Virus record (IMG/VR): IMGVR_UViG_3300020419_001295
Coordinates: 1-48,252 of that record
Reading direction: 5' to 3' (one strand)
Source: a virus
DNA: 48,252 bases
The notes beneath the pieces were generated by a model, which saw only the letters and a list, made by a program, of their open reading frames with translations, was not told the DNA's origin and did no database searches. The translations under genes and the position numbers were made by a program. Numbering within the stretch: the first letter of the stretch is position 1; every line of letters starts with the position of its first letter. Below are positions 1 to 7,834 of the stretch, piece by piece.

Positions 1-242
1 TTTACAGGTCGCTCAGTTTCGAGCGATAGATCATCTGGAATGTTAGATACTCCTATACCTAAGTTTCCTTTGATAATTGTAGATGTATCGCCTTGTACTC
101 GTAAGACGCCTTTGGCATCTACCACTAATTTTGAATCGGCTTGACCTACTACATTACCCAAGCCAAGAAGAAGTTCAGATAATGAGTGTAATCCTTCTTG
201 TGCCATTGTAATAGTATTAGTGTCTATTTTGTGTAGTTTCAT
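1..242 (-). CDS. Virion/tail-fibre-like protein, N-terminal part (runs off the window)
   Basis: An open frame begins at the ATG at 242 and runs off the left edge, so only about 80 N-terminal residues are visible. It shares the style of the next gene upstream: a helical start (HSLSELLLGLGNVVGQ) followed by short beta-repeat wording (KLVVDAKGVLRVQGD, GNLGIGVSNIP) typical of trimeric fibre shafts in T4-like phages. The start overlaps the preceding stop as ATGA, so the two are translationally coupled. The structural role is inferred from repeat character only. Confidence 0.6.
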   Translation of the reverse strand, partial: MKLHKIDTNTITMAQEGLHSLSELLLGLGNVVGQADSKLVVDAKGVLRVQGDTSTIIKGNLGIGVSNIPDDLSLETERPV

Positions 243-1303
243 TTTTCGATTGCTCCAAATTTTTTCCATTTACCTGGATTTCCGCTTTCTACACAAATCC
301 AACCAACCCAGCCGCCGGCTGTTGGTTTAGTATTATATTGTAAATCACCTAAATTGTAATTTCCTTCCACAGGAACTTCTGCACCTACAGATATCTTCTT
401 ATCTGCAAATCTAATAGAACCTCCAACTTGTAAGTCTACATCGTCTCCTGGGTATTGAACGTTTACGCCTAAACTGCCTTTTACTTCTACGCCTCCGTGT
501 TCTTTAAGTACTAGTCTTTCTTTGTTGTCGGTTATCAAAGATAGCTTACTAGTGGTATAAGCACCTACCCTCAAATGATCAAAGTCAGGGTCAACAACAA
601 ATTCTGCTTCATTGCTGGCAACACTGAATTGAGCATTAGGTGCCTCTACCCCAATTCCAAATCTCATTGTACCACTGTCATACAATACAAAATCGTCTAT
701 ATTAACATCACCATCAGCTTGTAAGTTAGTCAATCTACCAACTGAAGTAAGTTCACTTTTTTTAATTGTAGGACCTAGTGAGTCTGCGTTTATTACAGTG
801 ATATCATCTATTTTTATCGATGCTTCTCTATGTAAGTCTATGTCACTGCTTATGTAAAATCTATTTTCACGCCAAACAATCTGTTTAGTTGCTTGACCTT
901 TTTTCCTCCATTGCATACCAATCAAGTCAGGTTCACTTGTTAGATCAAAGTCAATAGAAGTAGTATGTTTTTGATTTGAATATAGCTCTTCAATCTGTAG
1001 TTTTTGAGCCTTTAATTCACCACCAATTGTTAAGTTATTTTCAATATCTAAGTCGCCAAGCACATTATCAATATCTGCTTTTCCAACAGTTATTTGATCG
1101 TCTTCTACTAATAATGACGTTCTAGTTGCTTGATCACGTATTCCTGTGCTTCTTAAAAGTGTTATTTTACCACCGTGTATTGCATTACCACTAATGCTGT
1201 TCACAGTTGCTTCAGGAACATCTGGTTTGTCTGTATTTGCTATAGTCTCTATTGCTGAACTCAAGCTAGAGAGACCTTCTCTAATTTTGTTAATCTGGCT
1301 CAT
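239..1303 (-). CDS. Putative tail-fibre/virion structural protein (354 aa)
   Basis: The protein starts with a short helical segment and then carries beta-solenoid or fibre-like wording (LGDLDIENNLTIGGELKAQ, RFGIGVEAPNAQFSV, GGVEVKGSLGVNVQYPG). The C-terminus (YNTKPTAGGWVGWICVESG) resembles endings of fibre or baseplate-associated proteins of marine T4-like phages. This suggests a host-contact or baseplate-peripheral structural protein, but the exact T4 counterpart is not recognised. It has no Shine-Dalgarno sequence; a TAAATA box lies 5 bases before the ATG, so the message may be leaderless. It overlaps the next gene by ATGA. Confidence 0.6.
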   Translation of the reverse strand: MSQINKIREGLSSLSSAIETIANTDKPDVPEATVNSISGNAIHGGKITLLRSTGIRDQATRTSLLVEDDQITVGKADIDNVLGDLDIENNLTIGGELKAQKLQIEELYSNQKHTTSIDFDLTSEPDLIGMQWRKKGQATKQIVWRENRFYISSDIDLHREASIKIDDITVINADSLGPTIKKSELTSVGRLTNLQADGDVNIDDFVLYDSGTMRFGIGVEAPNAQFSVASNEAEFVVDPDFDHLRVGAYTTSKLSLITDNKERLVLKEHGGVEVKGSLGVNVQYPGDDVDLQVGGSIRFADKKISVGAEVPVEGNYNLGDLQYNTKPTAGGWVGWICVESGNPGKWKKFGAIEK

Positions 1304-1308
1304 GTAAG

Positions 1309-1314
1309 TATTTA
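1309..1314 (-). promoter_or_regulatory. T4-late-like TAAATA box, 5 bases before an ATG
   Basis: Reading on the minus strand, TAAATA is followed by CTTAC and then the start codon at 1303. There is no Shine-Dalgarno sequence between box and ATG. If it acts as a late -10 element, transcription would begin at or next to the A of ATG. It is one of six genes with this arrangement. Confidence 0.5.
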
Positions 1315-2583
1315 TCTTACTGCCTTGAGAAGAATCGTTTCAGGATTTATCCTACCATTTAGTTTTATCTCTACTGCATTGATATTTTCTAAATAATCAC
1401 GTAGTTTTATCTTACCAGCATCATGAAACTCTTTCAGCTTCTCATCTGGTTTACGTATGGTCTTTTGAATACTTTCGCTTTCCTTAAACCCTGTAATTGT
1501 TGTGCCTTTCACACTTAATCCTGTACCTTCACGTTCTTGCTTTAAAGGATCAATGTTTTGTGCAACATATTTGCCTATCTTACGTGTTTTTGTGTTGTAC
1601 ACCCAAAGCTCATTACAACCTACAATGTCTATAGGATTGATACTAGCTACATGTAGTTTATCATCTGAAACTTTGTACTTTAACTTTTGTACAAGTTTAT
1701 CTTTACTCTTAGGTGCTCTCTTACGTGTTTTACGACTAGCTTTAGCCATATCAATTAACATTGTTAATGCACCTAAAAGATTTTTATATCCTTCATATAA
1801 ATTTTCAATATCTTTTTTATCGTGTATTGCATACCCTTCTATAAGTTGATCAGCATAGTCTTGTTCTTTTTCGGTCATCCTGCCATATACTGCTTTAGAT
1901 GGAGGATTTAAAACTTCCTGTAGTTCCATTGCAACAGGCTCATACCAGCCTAACATTACTCTCGCGTGTGCCTGTGTTACTTTGTTTGCAATAAAGTGTT
2001 TACTAAATTTGAAATCGTCTTTTTTGAATTTTTTTGGATCTCTTGTCCATTTTTCTAACCAATCATCTATCTTTTCAGATTGGGTACATGCTTGTTCATG
2101 TATACGTTCTTGAATACTTGGCCTATAAACATTGCCTTTCTTCTTTTCTACTTCTTTTTTCTTCTCTTCTGACTGTTTTATTTGGCTACCTTTGTCTAAC
2201 AGTTCCTGTATCCATTTGTCAATTGATTCAGAACGAGGTTTAACTTCTCCTGTTGTGCCTGCTAGTGTAACCCAATAATCTGCATAAGGCTTATAGTAAT
2301 CAGGACATCCTACGTTTGACAACCTACATAAACCTGCTAGTGTTGATCTAAATTCTCTATCTGGATTTTTTGAAATAGTTTTTAAATGCTCTTTCCATTT
2401 TTCAGATGTCTTACAATACTCAAGTATCCATTTCTTATAGGCATCTTGCTTATAATCCATTCTGTAATGCTCTTGGGCATGATGCATTCGCCTGCCAAAT
2501 TGATCACCAGTCAGCTTATCAACATCGTCCCATTTAGGCTCTAGGGTCTTTGTCTTGAAAATATTTTTTCTTTTCTTTGCCAT
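1312..2583 (-). CDS. Conserved phage protein of unknown function (423 aa)
   Basis: I do not recognise the family. The protein is lysine-rich and helical with a basic N-terminus (MAKKRKNIFKTK), a central charged stretch (KQSEEKKKEVEKKKG) that looks like a linker or coiled coil, another basic patch (KASRKTRKRAPKSKDK), and a C-terminal mixed domain. The start at 2583 has a GGAG ribosome site (ATTGGAGATACC). A sigma70-type promoter lies just upstream at 2606-2634. The basic character is compatible with nucleic-acid binding, but this is only inference. Confidence 0.7.
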   Translation of the reverse strand: MAKKRKNIFKTKTLEPKWDDVDKLTGDQFGRRMHHAQEHYRMDYKQDAYKKWILEYCKTSEKWKEHLKTISKNPDREFRSTLAGLCRLSNVGCPDYYKPYADYWVTLAGTTGEVKPRSESIDKWIQELLDKGSQIKQSEEKKKEVEKKKGNVYRPSIQERIHEQACTQSEKIDDWLEKWTRDPKKFKKDDFKFSKHFIANKVTQAHARVMLGWYEPVAMELQEVLNPPSKAVYGRMTEKEQDYADQLIEGYAIHDKKDIENLYEGYKNLLGALTMLIDMAKASRKTRKRAPKSKDKLVQKLKYKVSDDKLHVASINPIDIVGCNELWVYNTKTRKIGKYVAQNIDPLKQEREGTGLSVKGTTITGFKESESIQKTIRKPDEKLKEFHDAGKIKLRDYLENINAVEIKLNGRINPETILLKAVR

Positions 2584-2605
2584 GGTATCTCCAATAATTT
2601 TTTAT

Positions 2606-2634
2606 AGTATATATTGCTTATATAGTAAAGTCAA
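2606..2634 (-). promoter_or_regulatory. Sigma70-type promoter TTGACT-17-TATACT
   Basis: The minus strand reads TTGACT (2634-2629), a 17-base spacer and TATACT (2611-2606). It lies in the short gap between the gene ending at 2636 and the 423-residue gene starting at 2583, and would drive the latter. Confidence 0.75.
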
Positions 2635-2635
2635 C

Positions 2636-3316
2636 TTATTTGAAAGTCTTTTTCTGGTGGAAAGCTCTCTTATACATATCGAAAAGAAAGAAATTCATCT
2701 TGCTACTTGTTTCTTCTTTTCCTAAATGCAAGGAGTGTGTCCAGGAATCTCTCTTGAAAGGAATAAACTGCACTAGAGGTTGTCCTGGTTTAATATCAAC
2801 TTCATTTTTTATTATGCAAGGGAATTCTAGATTGCTTAAATCATATAAGTCTGTATCTAGTATAAATGGCATAATAGAAAAGTCTTTTGTAAAATTATAA
2901 TATGGTTGAAAGAACAAGGTGCTATAGCCTTTAGGTGTTTCTATCCTCCAAGGTAATTTAAATTTATAATAACTTCTCTTAGCACCTTCTATTGGTATAG
3001 GACAAAACTCATGCGGGTAAAAGTAATGAGGTGCGGTAACATGATTAAGTGATCTATAAAATTCTCCAGGCAGTTCAACAGGGTGTATAACGTCTGGTTT
3101 TTCTATATTATCTTCTGTATTAATTCCTATTGCTTGTTCAAACACATTAGGAATGATATAACCAGCAGTGATATAATCACGTACTGGCATATCATTTGAA
3201 ATAGAATTTTTATCGTTTAACTTTGCATACCATTCTGGCATACTATCCTTTGCAGGAACAATAGGAAAGTTTTTTAAAACATTTTTATCGTGACATATGA
3301 ATTTTATATCATTCAT
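2636..3316 (-). CDS. Conserved phage protein of unknown function (226 aa)
   Basis: The likely start is the ATG at 3316 (MNDIKFICHDK), which overlaps the end of the preceding gene; a longer upstream reading is less likely. The protein is rich in aromatic residues and proline (SMPEWYAKL, HPVELPGEFYRSLNH, FFQPYYNFTKDFSIMPFI, LVQFIPFKRDSW), suggesting a compact beta-rich fold. It carries no signal peptide or membrane segment. Proteins like this recur in marine T4-like phages without a known role. Confidence 0.65.
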   Translation of the reverse strand: MNDIKFICHDKNVLKNFPIVPAKDSMPEWYAKLNDKNSISNDMPVRDYITAGYIIPNVFEQAIGINTEDNIEKPDVIHPVELPGEFYRSLNHVTAPHYFYPHEFCPIPIEGAKRSYYKFKLPWRIETPKGYSTLFFQPYYNFTKDFSIMPFILDTDLYDLSNLEFPCIIKNEVDIKPGQPLVQFIPFKRDSWTHSLHLGKEETSSKMNFFLFDMYKRAFHQKKTFK

Positions 3317-3689
3317 GCTCGCCGCCGGGATCACCTTCTGGCAATTCGACTTTATGTGCATTACCTTTTTTATCCCTGTAAATGGTATAGGTTCTGCCTC
3401 TACCATGCGAGTGATAACCTGATCTCCATTCGAACATGCTAGGTTTATGTTCTGCTACTTTGAATGTTCCTACAGTTACAACTACTGCCCCAACAAATAA
3501 AACATGGACAATGGCACTGATACCAAAAGTCATAATGCTATCTGCTATTGCAATAGAAAATACTGCTGACCACATAAATGCTAATATCTGCATCACCATG
3601 TGTCGCACTTGTAAGTCTGGAATATGCCTAAGCGGATTGACTTCAGCATCCATAATATGATTCCAACAATCGTAAATCCAAGCTCTCAT
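3309..3689 (-). CDS. Small membrane protein of unknown function (126 aa)
   Basis: Two hydrophobic segments (about residues 33-55 and 58-78) suggest two membrane helices, followed by a hydrophilic C-terminus rich in Gly, Arg and His (WRSGYHSHGRGRTYTIYRD). The ribosome site is strong (TAGGAGG, 7 bases before the ATG) and the TAG inside it is the stop codon of the upstream 38-residue gene, so the two are tightly coupled. I cannot assign a function. Confidence 0.7.
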   Translation of the reverse strand: MRAWIYDCWNHIMDAEVNPLRHIPDLQVRHMVMQILAFMWSAVFSIAIADSIMTFGISAIVHVLFVGAVVVTVGTFKVAEHKPSMFEWRSGYHSHGRGRTYTIYRDKKGNAHKVELPEGDPGGEHE

Positions 3690-3698
3690 AATAACCTC

Positions 3699-3815
3699 CT
3701 AGGAAACTTGTACTGCGATATAAATGCACAATGCAATTATGGTCAGTTTGCCATAATCCAAGTCCGCGGCTGTGCCTTCCCCGTACTTCTTTTTAAATGC
3801 TTCTAATGTTTTCAT
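3699..3815 (-). CDS. Small single-span membrane protein (38 aa)
   Basis: A short frame starting MKTLEAFKKKYGEG with a GGAG ribosome site (GGAGAAGTAA before the ATG). The C-terminal half (KLTIIALCIYIAVQVS) is a probable membrane helix. Its stop codon is embedded in the Shine-Dalgarno sequence of the next gene, which argues that it is real. Function unknown. Confidence 0.6.
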   Translation of the reverse strand: MKTLEAFKKKYGEGTAADLDYGKLTIIALCIYIAVQVS

Positions 3816-3828
3816 TTACTTCTCCTTT

Positions 3829-3906
3829 TTAAAAATCGCCATCAATACCATTAATGGTATAAGTCTTGCCTTTGTAACCTTCGTCCATTTTTTCAACGTC
3901 AGTCAT
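3829..3906 (-). CDS. Possible micro-protein (25 aa)
   Basis: A 25-residue frame begins MTDVEKMDEGYKGK behind a GGAG site (GACGGAGATAAA). A longer in-frame reading would extend back into the ligase gene, but the internal ATG has the better ribosome site. It lies between the ligase stop and the 38-residue membrane protein. The phrase GKTYTINGIDGDF looks protein-like. It may be a leftover of a larger gene. Confidence 0.4.
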   Translation of the reverse strand: MTDVEKMDEGYKGKTYTINGIDGDF

Positions 3907-3934
3907 TTTATCTCCGTCTTTACGTTCACGGGGA

Positions 3935-5272
3935 TTAAACTTTTTCTCCTGCTTCGAAACCTCGGAAGCACTTGAATCTCGGGAACCTGAGACTATACGT
4001 TTCAGAATCTTGAGACTTCGTTCTAGCATCAGCTCTAATCTCTATTAAGTTACCAATGAGACTATCACGTTCAATCCAGAACTCATCACGTTGAGAATCA
4101 GTGAAGCCGCTCCCACAGTTAAGTTTATAATTGTATCCATCGTCTTCTCCTTCCACTATTACGGCACCTAATCTTCCTTCGTTACGTCCAGTACCTTCTT
4201 CAACCGCAACCACTTTCAATGTCACTTCAATAAATGGTTTTGCTTTCAACCAACTATGTGTTCTTTTGCATTCATATGGTGCTTCAGGATCTTTTATCAT
4301 AACCCCTTCATAACCACCGTCTACAGCCGCTTTATTAAGCTCTACAAAGCGATCTTGACCTTCTTGGGTATCTAAGTCCACATCTTCCCAATCAAGTGTT
4401 TGTACGTGCTTTAAGACGTCTTTATGCTGATCTACCCAAGCCTTGACTGCTTGGCTTCTAAAAGACTGTGTTTTATCCCACATACCCTTTTGGAATTCGG
4501 ATAATGGACACATATCAAACAAATGTAATACTGCATCGTCTGATTGCTTACCATCTTTCCTATGTACCTGTTTCATTAAATCTTGAAAGTTAGCACTCAT
4601 TACTTCTCCGTCTAATACTAAGTCGTATGGTGCAGGATTTGTTTTGAGTACTTCTTCAATTTCTGCAATTATATGCGGAAAATTATGAAACTGTTTACCG
4701 TTACGGCTAAACATTTCTACTCTACTAAACTGACCGTGACTAGTATCACCTTGTATAATTGTAATTACCCTTACACCATCAAGTTTAACTTCTACTTGTT
4801 TCTTTCCTACCATTTTCTTTTCATGGTTAGCAGAATCATGTGCTAAAGGACAAGTAAAAATTGGAATAGCATATTGCGGAAACTTTTTAGCTACTTTGTT
4901 AACAGTCTTCTCACTTACACCGCAACGTAAGTCTTTGATTAATATTCTTCTATAAAACTTATTCCATTGATCCATTGTTGCAATGTCTCTTGTAAGCAAA
5001 ATTGCATCTCTGGCATCATGTCCTGTCAATTCTCTTTTGTTTAATTTTTCAGCAAGATCTAAAAATACTTCCCATTTTAATCCTTGCCCGTCTACTTTGG
5101 AATCAGGAACTTGTTTTACACCAAAAGTGTATAGTGGATCTAAAGCCATTTTAACACCAGCAAAGAATTCATCTAATCCTTCTTCCATAGCTGATTGTAA
5201 AACTTGTTCTTTTACTAAACGGCTGTTGTCAGCTTCTAAGTTATCTATAACTGTCTGTGGTTGTGTTCTCAT
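3935..5272 (-). CDS. ATP-dependent DNA ligase (445 aa)
   Basis: This enzyme seals nicks in DNA and is related to T4 gp30. The adenylated lysine motif KxDG is visible as VEVKLDGVRVI (about residue 160), followed by a FSRNGKQFHNFPH segment (motif Ia region), LVLDGEVM (motif III) and EGVMIKDPEAPYECKRTHSWLKAKP (motifs IV-V region). The C-terminus is an OB-fold-like domain (LKVVAVEEGTGRNEGRLGAVIVEG). The start at 5272 (MRTQPQTVID) follows AGAGGGAAAAAG; an upstream in-frame ATG has no good site. Its beginning overlaps a small membrane-protein gene by 32 bases. Phages of this type use it in replication and repair. Confidence 0.93.
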   Translation of the reverse strand: MRTQPQTVIDNLEADNSRLVKEQVLQSAMEEGLDEFFAGVKMALDPLYTFGVKQVPDSKVDGQGLKWEVFLDLAEKLNKRELTGHDARDAILLTRDIATMDQWNKFYRRILIKDLRCGVSEKTVNKVAKKFPQYAIPIFTCPLAHDSANHEKKMVGKKQVEVKLDGVRVITIIQGDTSHGQFSRVEMFSRNGKQFHNFPHIIAEIEEVLKTNPAPYDLVLDGEVMSANFQDLMKQVHRKDGKQSDDAVLHLFDMCPLSEFQKGMWDKTQSFRSQAVKAWVDQHKDVLKHVQTLDWEDVDLDTQEGQDRFVELNKAAVDGGYEGVMIKDPEAPYECKRTHSWLKAKPFIEVTLKVVAVEEGTGRNEGRLGAVIVEGEDDGYNYKLNCGSGFTDSQRDEFWIERDSLIGNLIEIRADARTKSQDSETYSLRFPRFKCFRGFEAGEKV

Positions 5273-5384
5273 CTTTTTCCCTCTGCTTTTCAAATTTATC
5301 ATTTACTACTATTATTGCCCATAATGTAAAAACCGAAACTGTTAATCCAATTACTAATAATAGTATGCCATGTCCTATTGTCAT
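5241..5384 (-). CDS. Small single-span membrane protein overlapping the ligase start (47 aa)
   Basis: The frame reads MTIGHGILLLVIGLTVS at the start, forming one clear membrane helix to about residue 27, followed by a charged tail (NDKFEKQREKDENTTTD). It ends 32 bases inside the ligase gene in another frame. A sigma70 promoter sits immediately upstream, with the ATG only about 12 bases after the -10 box, so the leader is very short. Function unknown. Confidence 0.55.
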   Translation of the reverse strand: MTIGHGILLLVIGLTVSVFTLWAIIVVNDKFEKQREKDENTTTDSYR

Positions 5385-5395
5385 TTATACTATGT

Positions 5396-5424
5396 ATAAT
5401 AACATCACAATCAAAGGTTGTCAA
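5396..5424 (-). promoter_or_regulatory. Sigma70-type promoter TTGACA-17-TATTAT
   Basis: The minus strand has a perfect -35 TTGACA (5424-5419), a 17-base spacer and TATTAT (5401-5396). It would transcribe the 47-residue membrane protein and the DNA ligase, as expected of an early gene set. Confidence 0.8.
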
Positions 5425-5462
5425 CTGAAATATATTAAATGTTAACCAAAAACGTTTTTGGC

Positions 5463-5495
5463 TAAATAGTTGTGTAGGACGTTCTGTCCACAACT
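5463..5495 (+). promoter_or_regulatory. TAAATA late-like box followed by a 5' hairpin
   Basis: On the plus strand TAAATA occupies 5463-5468. Immediately after it AGTTGTG (5468-5474) can pair with CACAACT (5489-5495), with an inner GAC/GTC pairing around the loop GTTCT. A start site about 6 bases past the box would put the inner hairpin near the 5' end of the message for the gene beginning at 5501. Confidence 0.5.
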
Positions 5496-5500
5496 AGAGG

Positions 5501-5992
5501 GTGCAGTATTTGATAGATCCAGTTACAGCCATTGCGGGGGCTACCGCGGCTTTTAACACAATCAAGGCAGGATTCGCGGCAGGTAGAGAAATAGAATCTA
5601 TGGCCGGCGATTTAGGTCGTTGGATGAATTCCGTTTCTGATATAAAAAAAGCAGAAGAGTTAAATAAAAAACCTCCAATATTCAAAAAATTGTTTGCTGG
5701 AGGTTCAGTAGAAGAAGAAGCCTTGCAAATCTTCATGGCGAAGAAAAAAGCAGAAGATATGAGAGAACAACTCAAACAGATAATCTCTTTTTCAAGAGGA
5801 CCGTCTGCTTGGGAAGAGCTTTTAAGAACAGAAGCAGACATCAGAAAGAAACGTCAAAAGATGATCTATGATCAAGAAGAACGACGCAGAAAACTTGGAG
5901 AAGCAATTTTAGTAGGTATCTTGATATGTATTGTAGGTGGTTCTATTATAGGTTTTGCTTATCTATTTGCAAGTACTAGAGGAATGCTCTAG
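5501..5992 (+). CDS. Conserved phage protein with C-terminal membrane helix (163 aa)
   Basis: One of few plus-strand genes. The N-terminus (DPVTAIAGATAAFNTIKAGFAAGREIE) is an amphipathic, Ala-rich segment; the middle is a charged helical region (FMAKKKAEDMREQLKQ, DIRKKRQKMIYDQEERRRK); residues about 138-157 form a membrane helix (ILVGILICIVGGSIIGFAYL). Similar proteins occur in marine T4-like phages with no assigned role. The start could be the GTG at 5501 or the in-frame TTG at 5510; the AGAGG site is better spaced for the TTG. Confidence 0.7.
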   Translation: MQYLIDPVTAIAGATAAFNTIKAGFAAGREIESMAGDLGRWMNSVSDIKKAEELNKKPPIFKKLFAGGSVEEEALQIFMAKKKAEDMREQLKQIISFSRGPSAWEELLRTEADIRKKRQKMIYDQEERRRKLGEAILVGILICIVGGSIIGFAYLFASTRGML

Positions 5993-5996
5993 GGAT

Positions 5997-6227
5997 ATGA
6001 TTCATGCATTTATGCTTGTCGTTATAATGGGTACCGGAGAATTCCGTAAACAACTGCCTGATGCGATGATTTTTAGGAGTATAGATGTCTGTCAATACTA
6101 TGCTAAAAGAATTCCTAGACAGTACGGAAATTATTCTTATTCAACACTAGTAGATCCAAAAGACAGAGTCACTGCCTATTGTAAACCCGTTAAAGTGAAA
6201 GACGGCCCGGACATTTATGACCATTAG
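5997..6227 (+). CDS. Small putative exported protein (76 aa)
   Basis: The frame begins MIHAFMLVVIMGTGEF just after the preceding stop, with AGGG shortly before the ATG. The hydrophobic start may be a short signal peptide or membrane anchor. Two cysteines (DVCQYYAKRI and VTAYCKPVK) could form a disulfide in the periplasm, a pattern also seen in the small proteins at 6440, 26774 and 27046. Function unknown. Confidence 0.55.
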   Translation: MIHAFMLVVIMGTGEFRKQLPDAMIFRSIDVCQYYAKRIPRQYGNYSYSTLVDPKDRVTAYCKPVKVKDGPDIYDH

Positions 6228-6415
6228 GCATTTCTATATTCGCAAACTGCTTTCTTTACAGTAGTTTTAATCTTTTTGTTTTTGATAGTTGCAACTGGTG
6301 TTTCAGCTACAATTTTTTCCAGTGCAAAATTACAATAAGTGCTTCTGCTAAATGAAAATTCTAATTTAATGTCCGGGCTTCCGGAAAGTGATAATATTAC
6401 AACTAACCAAGTCAT
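6224..6415 (-). CDS. Small putative exported protein (63 aa)
   Basis: Begins MTWLVVILSLSGSPDIKLEF, a likely signal peptide, followed by a short basic domain with two cysteines (STYCNFALEKI and KKAVCEYRNA). The ribosome site is GAGGAAGAC before the ATG. It converges with the plus-strand gene, whose end it overlaps by 4 bases. Function unknown. Confidence 0.55.
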   Translation of the reverse strand: MTWLVVILSLSGSPDIKLEFSFSRSTYCNFALEKIVAETPVATIKNKKIKTTVKKAVCEYRNA

Positions 6416-6439
6416 GTCTTCCTCAAAAAATAATAGTTT

Positions 6440-6637
6440 CTAGTTTACAAGTTTGTTACATACATACTTCTTGCCGTTAGGCGATTCTATTGCTATGTAT
6501 GGAACACTCTCGTCTGGGGCTCTACAATCAATTGACTTCCAGGCAAACCCTTGTTCCAACTGCTTGTTCATTGTGGCAATATAGTCTGCGTTGTCCCACG
6601 ACCATAATGCTAATACTGTCATTAATCCTAATACCAT
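6440..6637 (-). CDS. Small putative exported protein with two cysteines (65 aa)
   Basis: A hydrophobic start (MVLGLMTVLALWSW) suggests export, followed by a short domain with SIDCRAPDE and KKYVCNKLVN, which could be joined by a disulfide. The ribosome site AAGGAG is well spaced. It follows the FkbM methyltransferase gene with no gap, so it is probably in the same transcript. Function unknown. Confidence 0.6.
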   Translation of the reverse strand: MVLGLMTVLALWSWDNADYIATMNKQLEQGFAWKSIDCRAPDESVPYIAIESPNGKKYVCNKLVN

Positions 6638-7282
6638 TTAATTACTCCTTATGTTAATATATCTGTCCTCGCCCGAGGTATCGATATCTATGGCTTGGTA
6701 GCCATTCTTTTCCATGATCTGTCTAATAGCATTTCTACTATTATCATCATTATATTCTATTGTAAATAGTTTAATATTATATTTTTTAAAATCAAAACTT
6801 TCTAAAATATTTGTTTCACTTCCTTCAGCATCAATACTAATATAATCTATGTCCTTTGGTGCATTATACAGTTCTAATAAATCATTCAGTGTAATAGAAA
6901 ATACTTTATGATCATCAAATTTTACTAAAGTATTATCAACAACACTACTTATGCCTGACCTAAAATTCCAACCGAAGAAGTCTTTTCGTCCTTGTTGAAT
7001 ATATTTGAAATCTAAAATCTCACCAGACGTTTGCCAAACTGCTAAGTCGGATATTAACACATCTCTTGATCCACATAAACTTTTTAAAAAACTAGGATTA
7101 GGATCTATACATATTCCGTTCCAATCATAAAATTTTTCTAATGCAAAAGTATTACTACCAGTAACACCGTCACCTGCACCTATATCAACAAAGAAGCCGT
7201 TCTTTTTATAATGAACTTTATCTAGTACCCAATAGTCTTGTCTATTTTCGGAAAACTGTAATCCACTACCTTCAGGACCCAT
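6638..7282 (-). CDS. FkbM-family SAM-dependent methyltransferase (214 aa)
   Basis: The SAM-binding motif I is clear (GFFVDIGAGDGVTGSNT), followed by an acidic residue in GICIDPNPSFL and the FkbM signature IDYISIDAEGSETNILESF. FkbM proteins O-methylate sugars or small molecules, and phage members may modify surface glycans or nucleic-acid-linked groups. The substrate cannot be told from sequence. Its ATG overlaps the end of the upstream 59-residue gene by 11 bases, which suggests coupled translation. Confidence 0.8.
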   Translation of the reverse strand: MGPEGSGLQFSENRQDYWVLDKVHYKKNGFFVDIGAGDGVTGSNTFALEKFYDWNGICIDPNPSFLKSLCGSRDVLISDLAVWQTSGEILDFKYIQQGRKDFFGWNFRSGISSVVDNTLVKFDDHKVFSITLNDLLELYNAPKDIDYISIDAEGSETNILESFDFKKYNIKLFTIEYNDDNSRNAIRQIMEKNGYQAIDIDTSGEDRYINIRSN

Positions 7283-7451
7283 TTTCTAATTCCTTTTTAG
7301 TTTCTTTAAGTTCTTCTATCCTGTGTTCGAGCCAGTTAATAGCAGTATAAATGTGTCCTGTATCGTGAGGTTGTAATTGACTTTTTGCATACTCTATTTC
7401 TTTTTCAAGCATTGCAATTCTAATTAAATTTCCTGTAAAATCTTTTTTCAT
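7272..7451 (-). CDS. Small helical protein (59 aa)
   Basis: The frame starts MKKDFTGNLIRIAMLEKEIEY and is almost entirely helical and charged (NWLEHRIEELKETKKELEN), consistent with a short coiled coil. It overlaps the FkbM gene start by 11 bases and lies just downstream of the tRNA-Arg gene. Its ribosome site is weak (GAGAAAATAG). Function unknown. Confidence 0.6.
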   Translation of the reverse strand: MKKDFTGNLIRIAMLEKEIEYAKSQLQPHDTGHIYTAINWLEHRIEELKETKKELENGS

Positions 7452-7464
7452 CTATTTTCTCTAT

Positions 7465-7541
7465 TGGCCTTCTCGACAGGATTCGAACCTGTGGCCTCTG
7501 GTTCCGCAAACCAACGCTCTATCCAGCTGAGCTACGAGAAG
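7465..7541 (-). tRNA. tRNA-Arg, anticodon GCG
   Basis: A complete cloverleaf on the minus strand: acceptor stem CTTCTCG with CGAGAAG, D-arm GCTCAGCTGGATAGAGC, anticodon stem TTGGT/ACCAG with loop TTGCGGA (anticodon GCG at 7507-7505), T-arm ACAGGTTCGAATCCTGT, discriminator G and an encoded CCA at 7467-7465. It would read CGC and CGU codons. GCG is an unusual bacterial Arg anticodon, since most bacteria read CGN pairs with inosine-modified ACG. Confidence 0.93.
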
Positions 7542-7546
7542 TCTTA

Positions 7547-7834
7547 TTAAAATATGCACGGTTCTGCCTTGGTTACACGATCGTAACGGAAACTCCGCCA
7601 ACCCTTAGCATTAATGTCCCAAACAGTAACAGTTCCTTCTTTTGCTTTTTTATCCGTCTTAGGTCTGCTTTCTTCTGGAATCATATCTGTAATTTTAGTA
7701 CATGTCATAATTCTTTCTTCGCCGTCTAGCTTGTTAAACGTAATTTCAAATATTGCTTTCTGCAATGCCTCAACTAATTCCTTCTCTTCAGGAATACCTT
7801 TCATTTCTGCAACTTTTTCTTTTACTAGGTTCAT
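7547..7834 (-). CDS. Conserved phage protein with SH3-like C-terminus (95 aa)
   Basis: The N-terminal half is helical (EEKELVEALQKAIFEITFNK) and the C-terminal half has the phrase TVTVWDINAKGWRSFRYDRV, typical of small SH3-like domain proteins common in T4-like marine phages. Such proteins have no firm function. The stop lies 6 bases before the tRNA-Arg gene, and the start overlaps the PsiE-like gene end. Confidence 0.65.
   Translation of the reverse strand: MNLVKEKVAEMKGIPEEKELVEALQKAIFEITFNKLDGEERIMTCTKITDMIPEESRPKTDKKAKEGTVTVWDINAKGWRSFRYDRVTKAEPCIF

Noticed and set aside
1502-2243. Plus-strand open frames opposite the 423-residue gene
   Set aside because: Leucine/serine-rich shadows without ribosome sites or protein-like motifs; the minus-strand gene explains the region.
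3829-4029. 66-residue reading starting inside the ligase gene
   Set aside because: The upper part overlaps the ligase C-terminus; the internal ATG at 3906 has a good ribosome site, so only the 25-residue form was kept.
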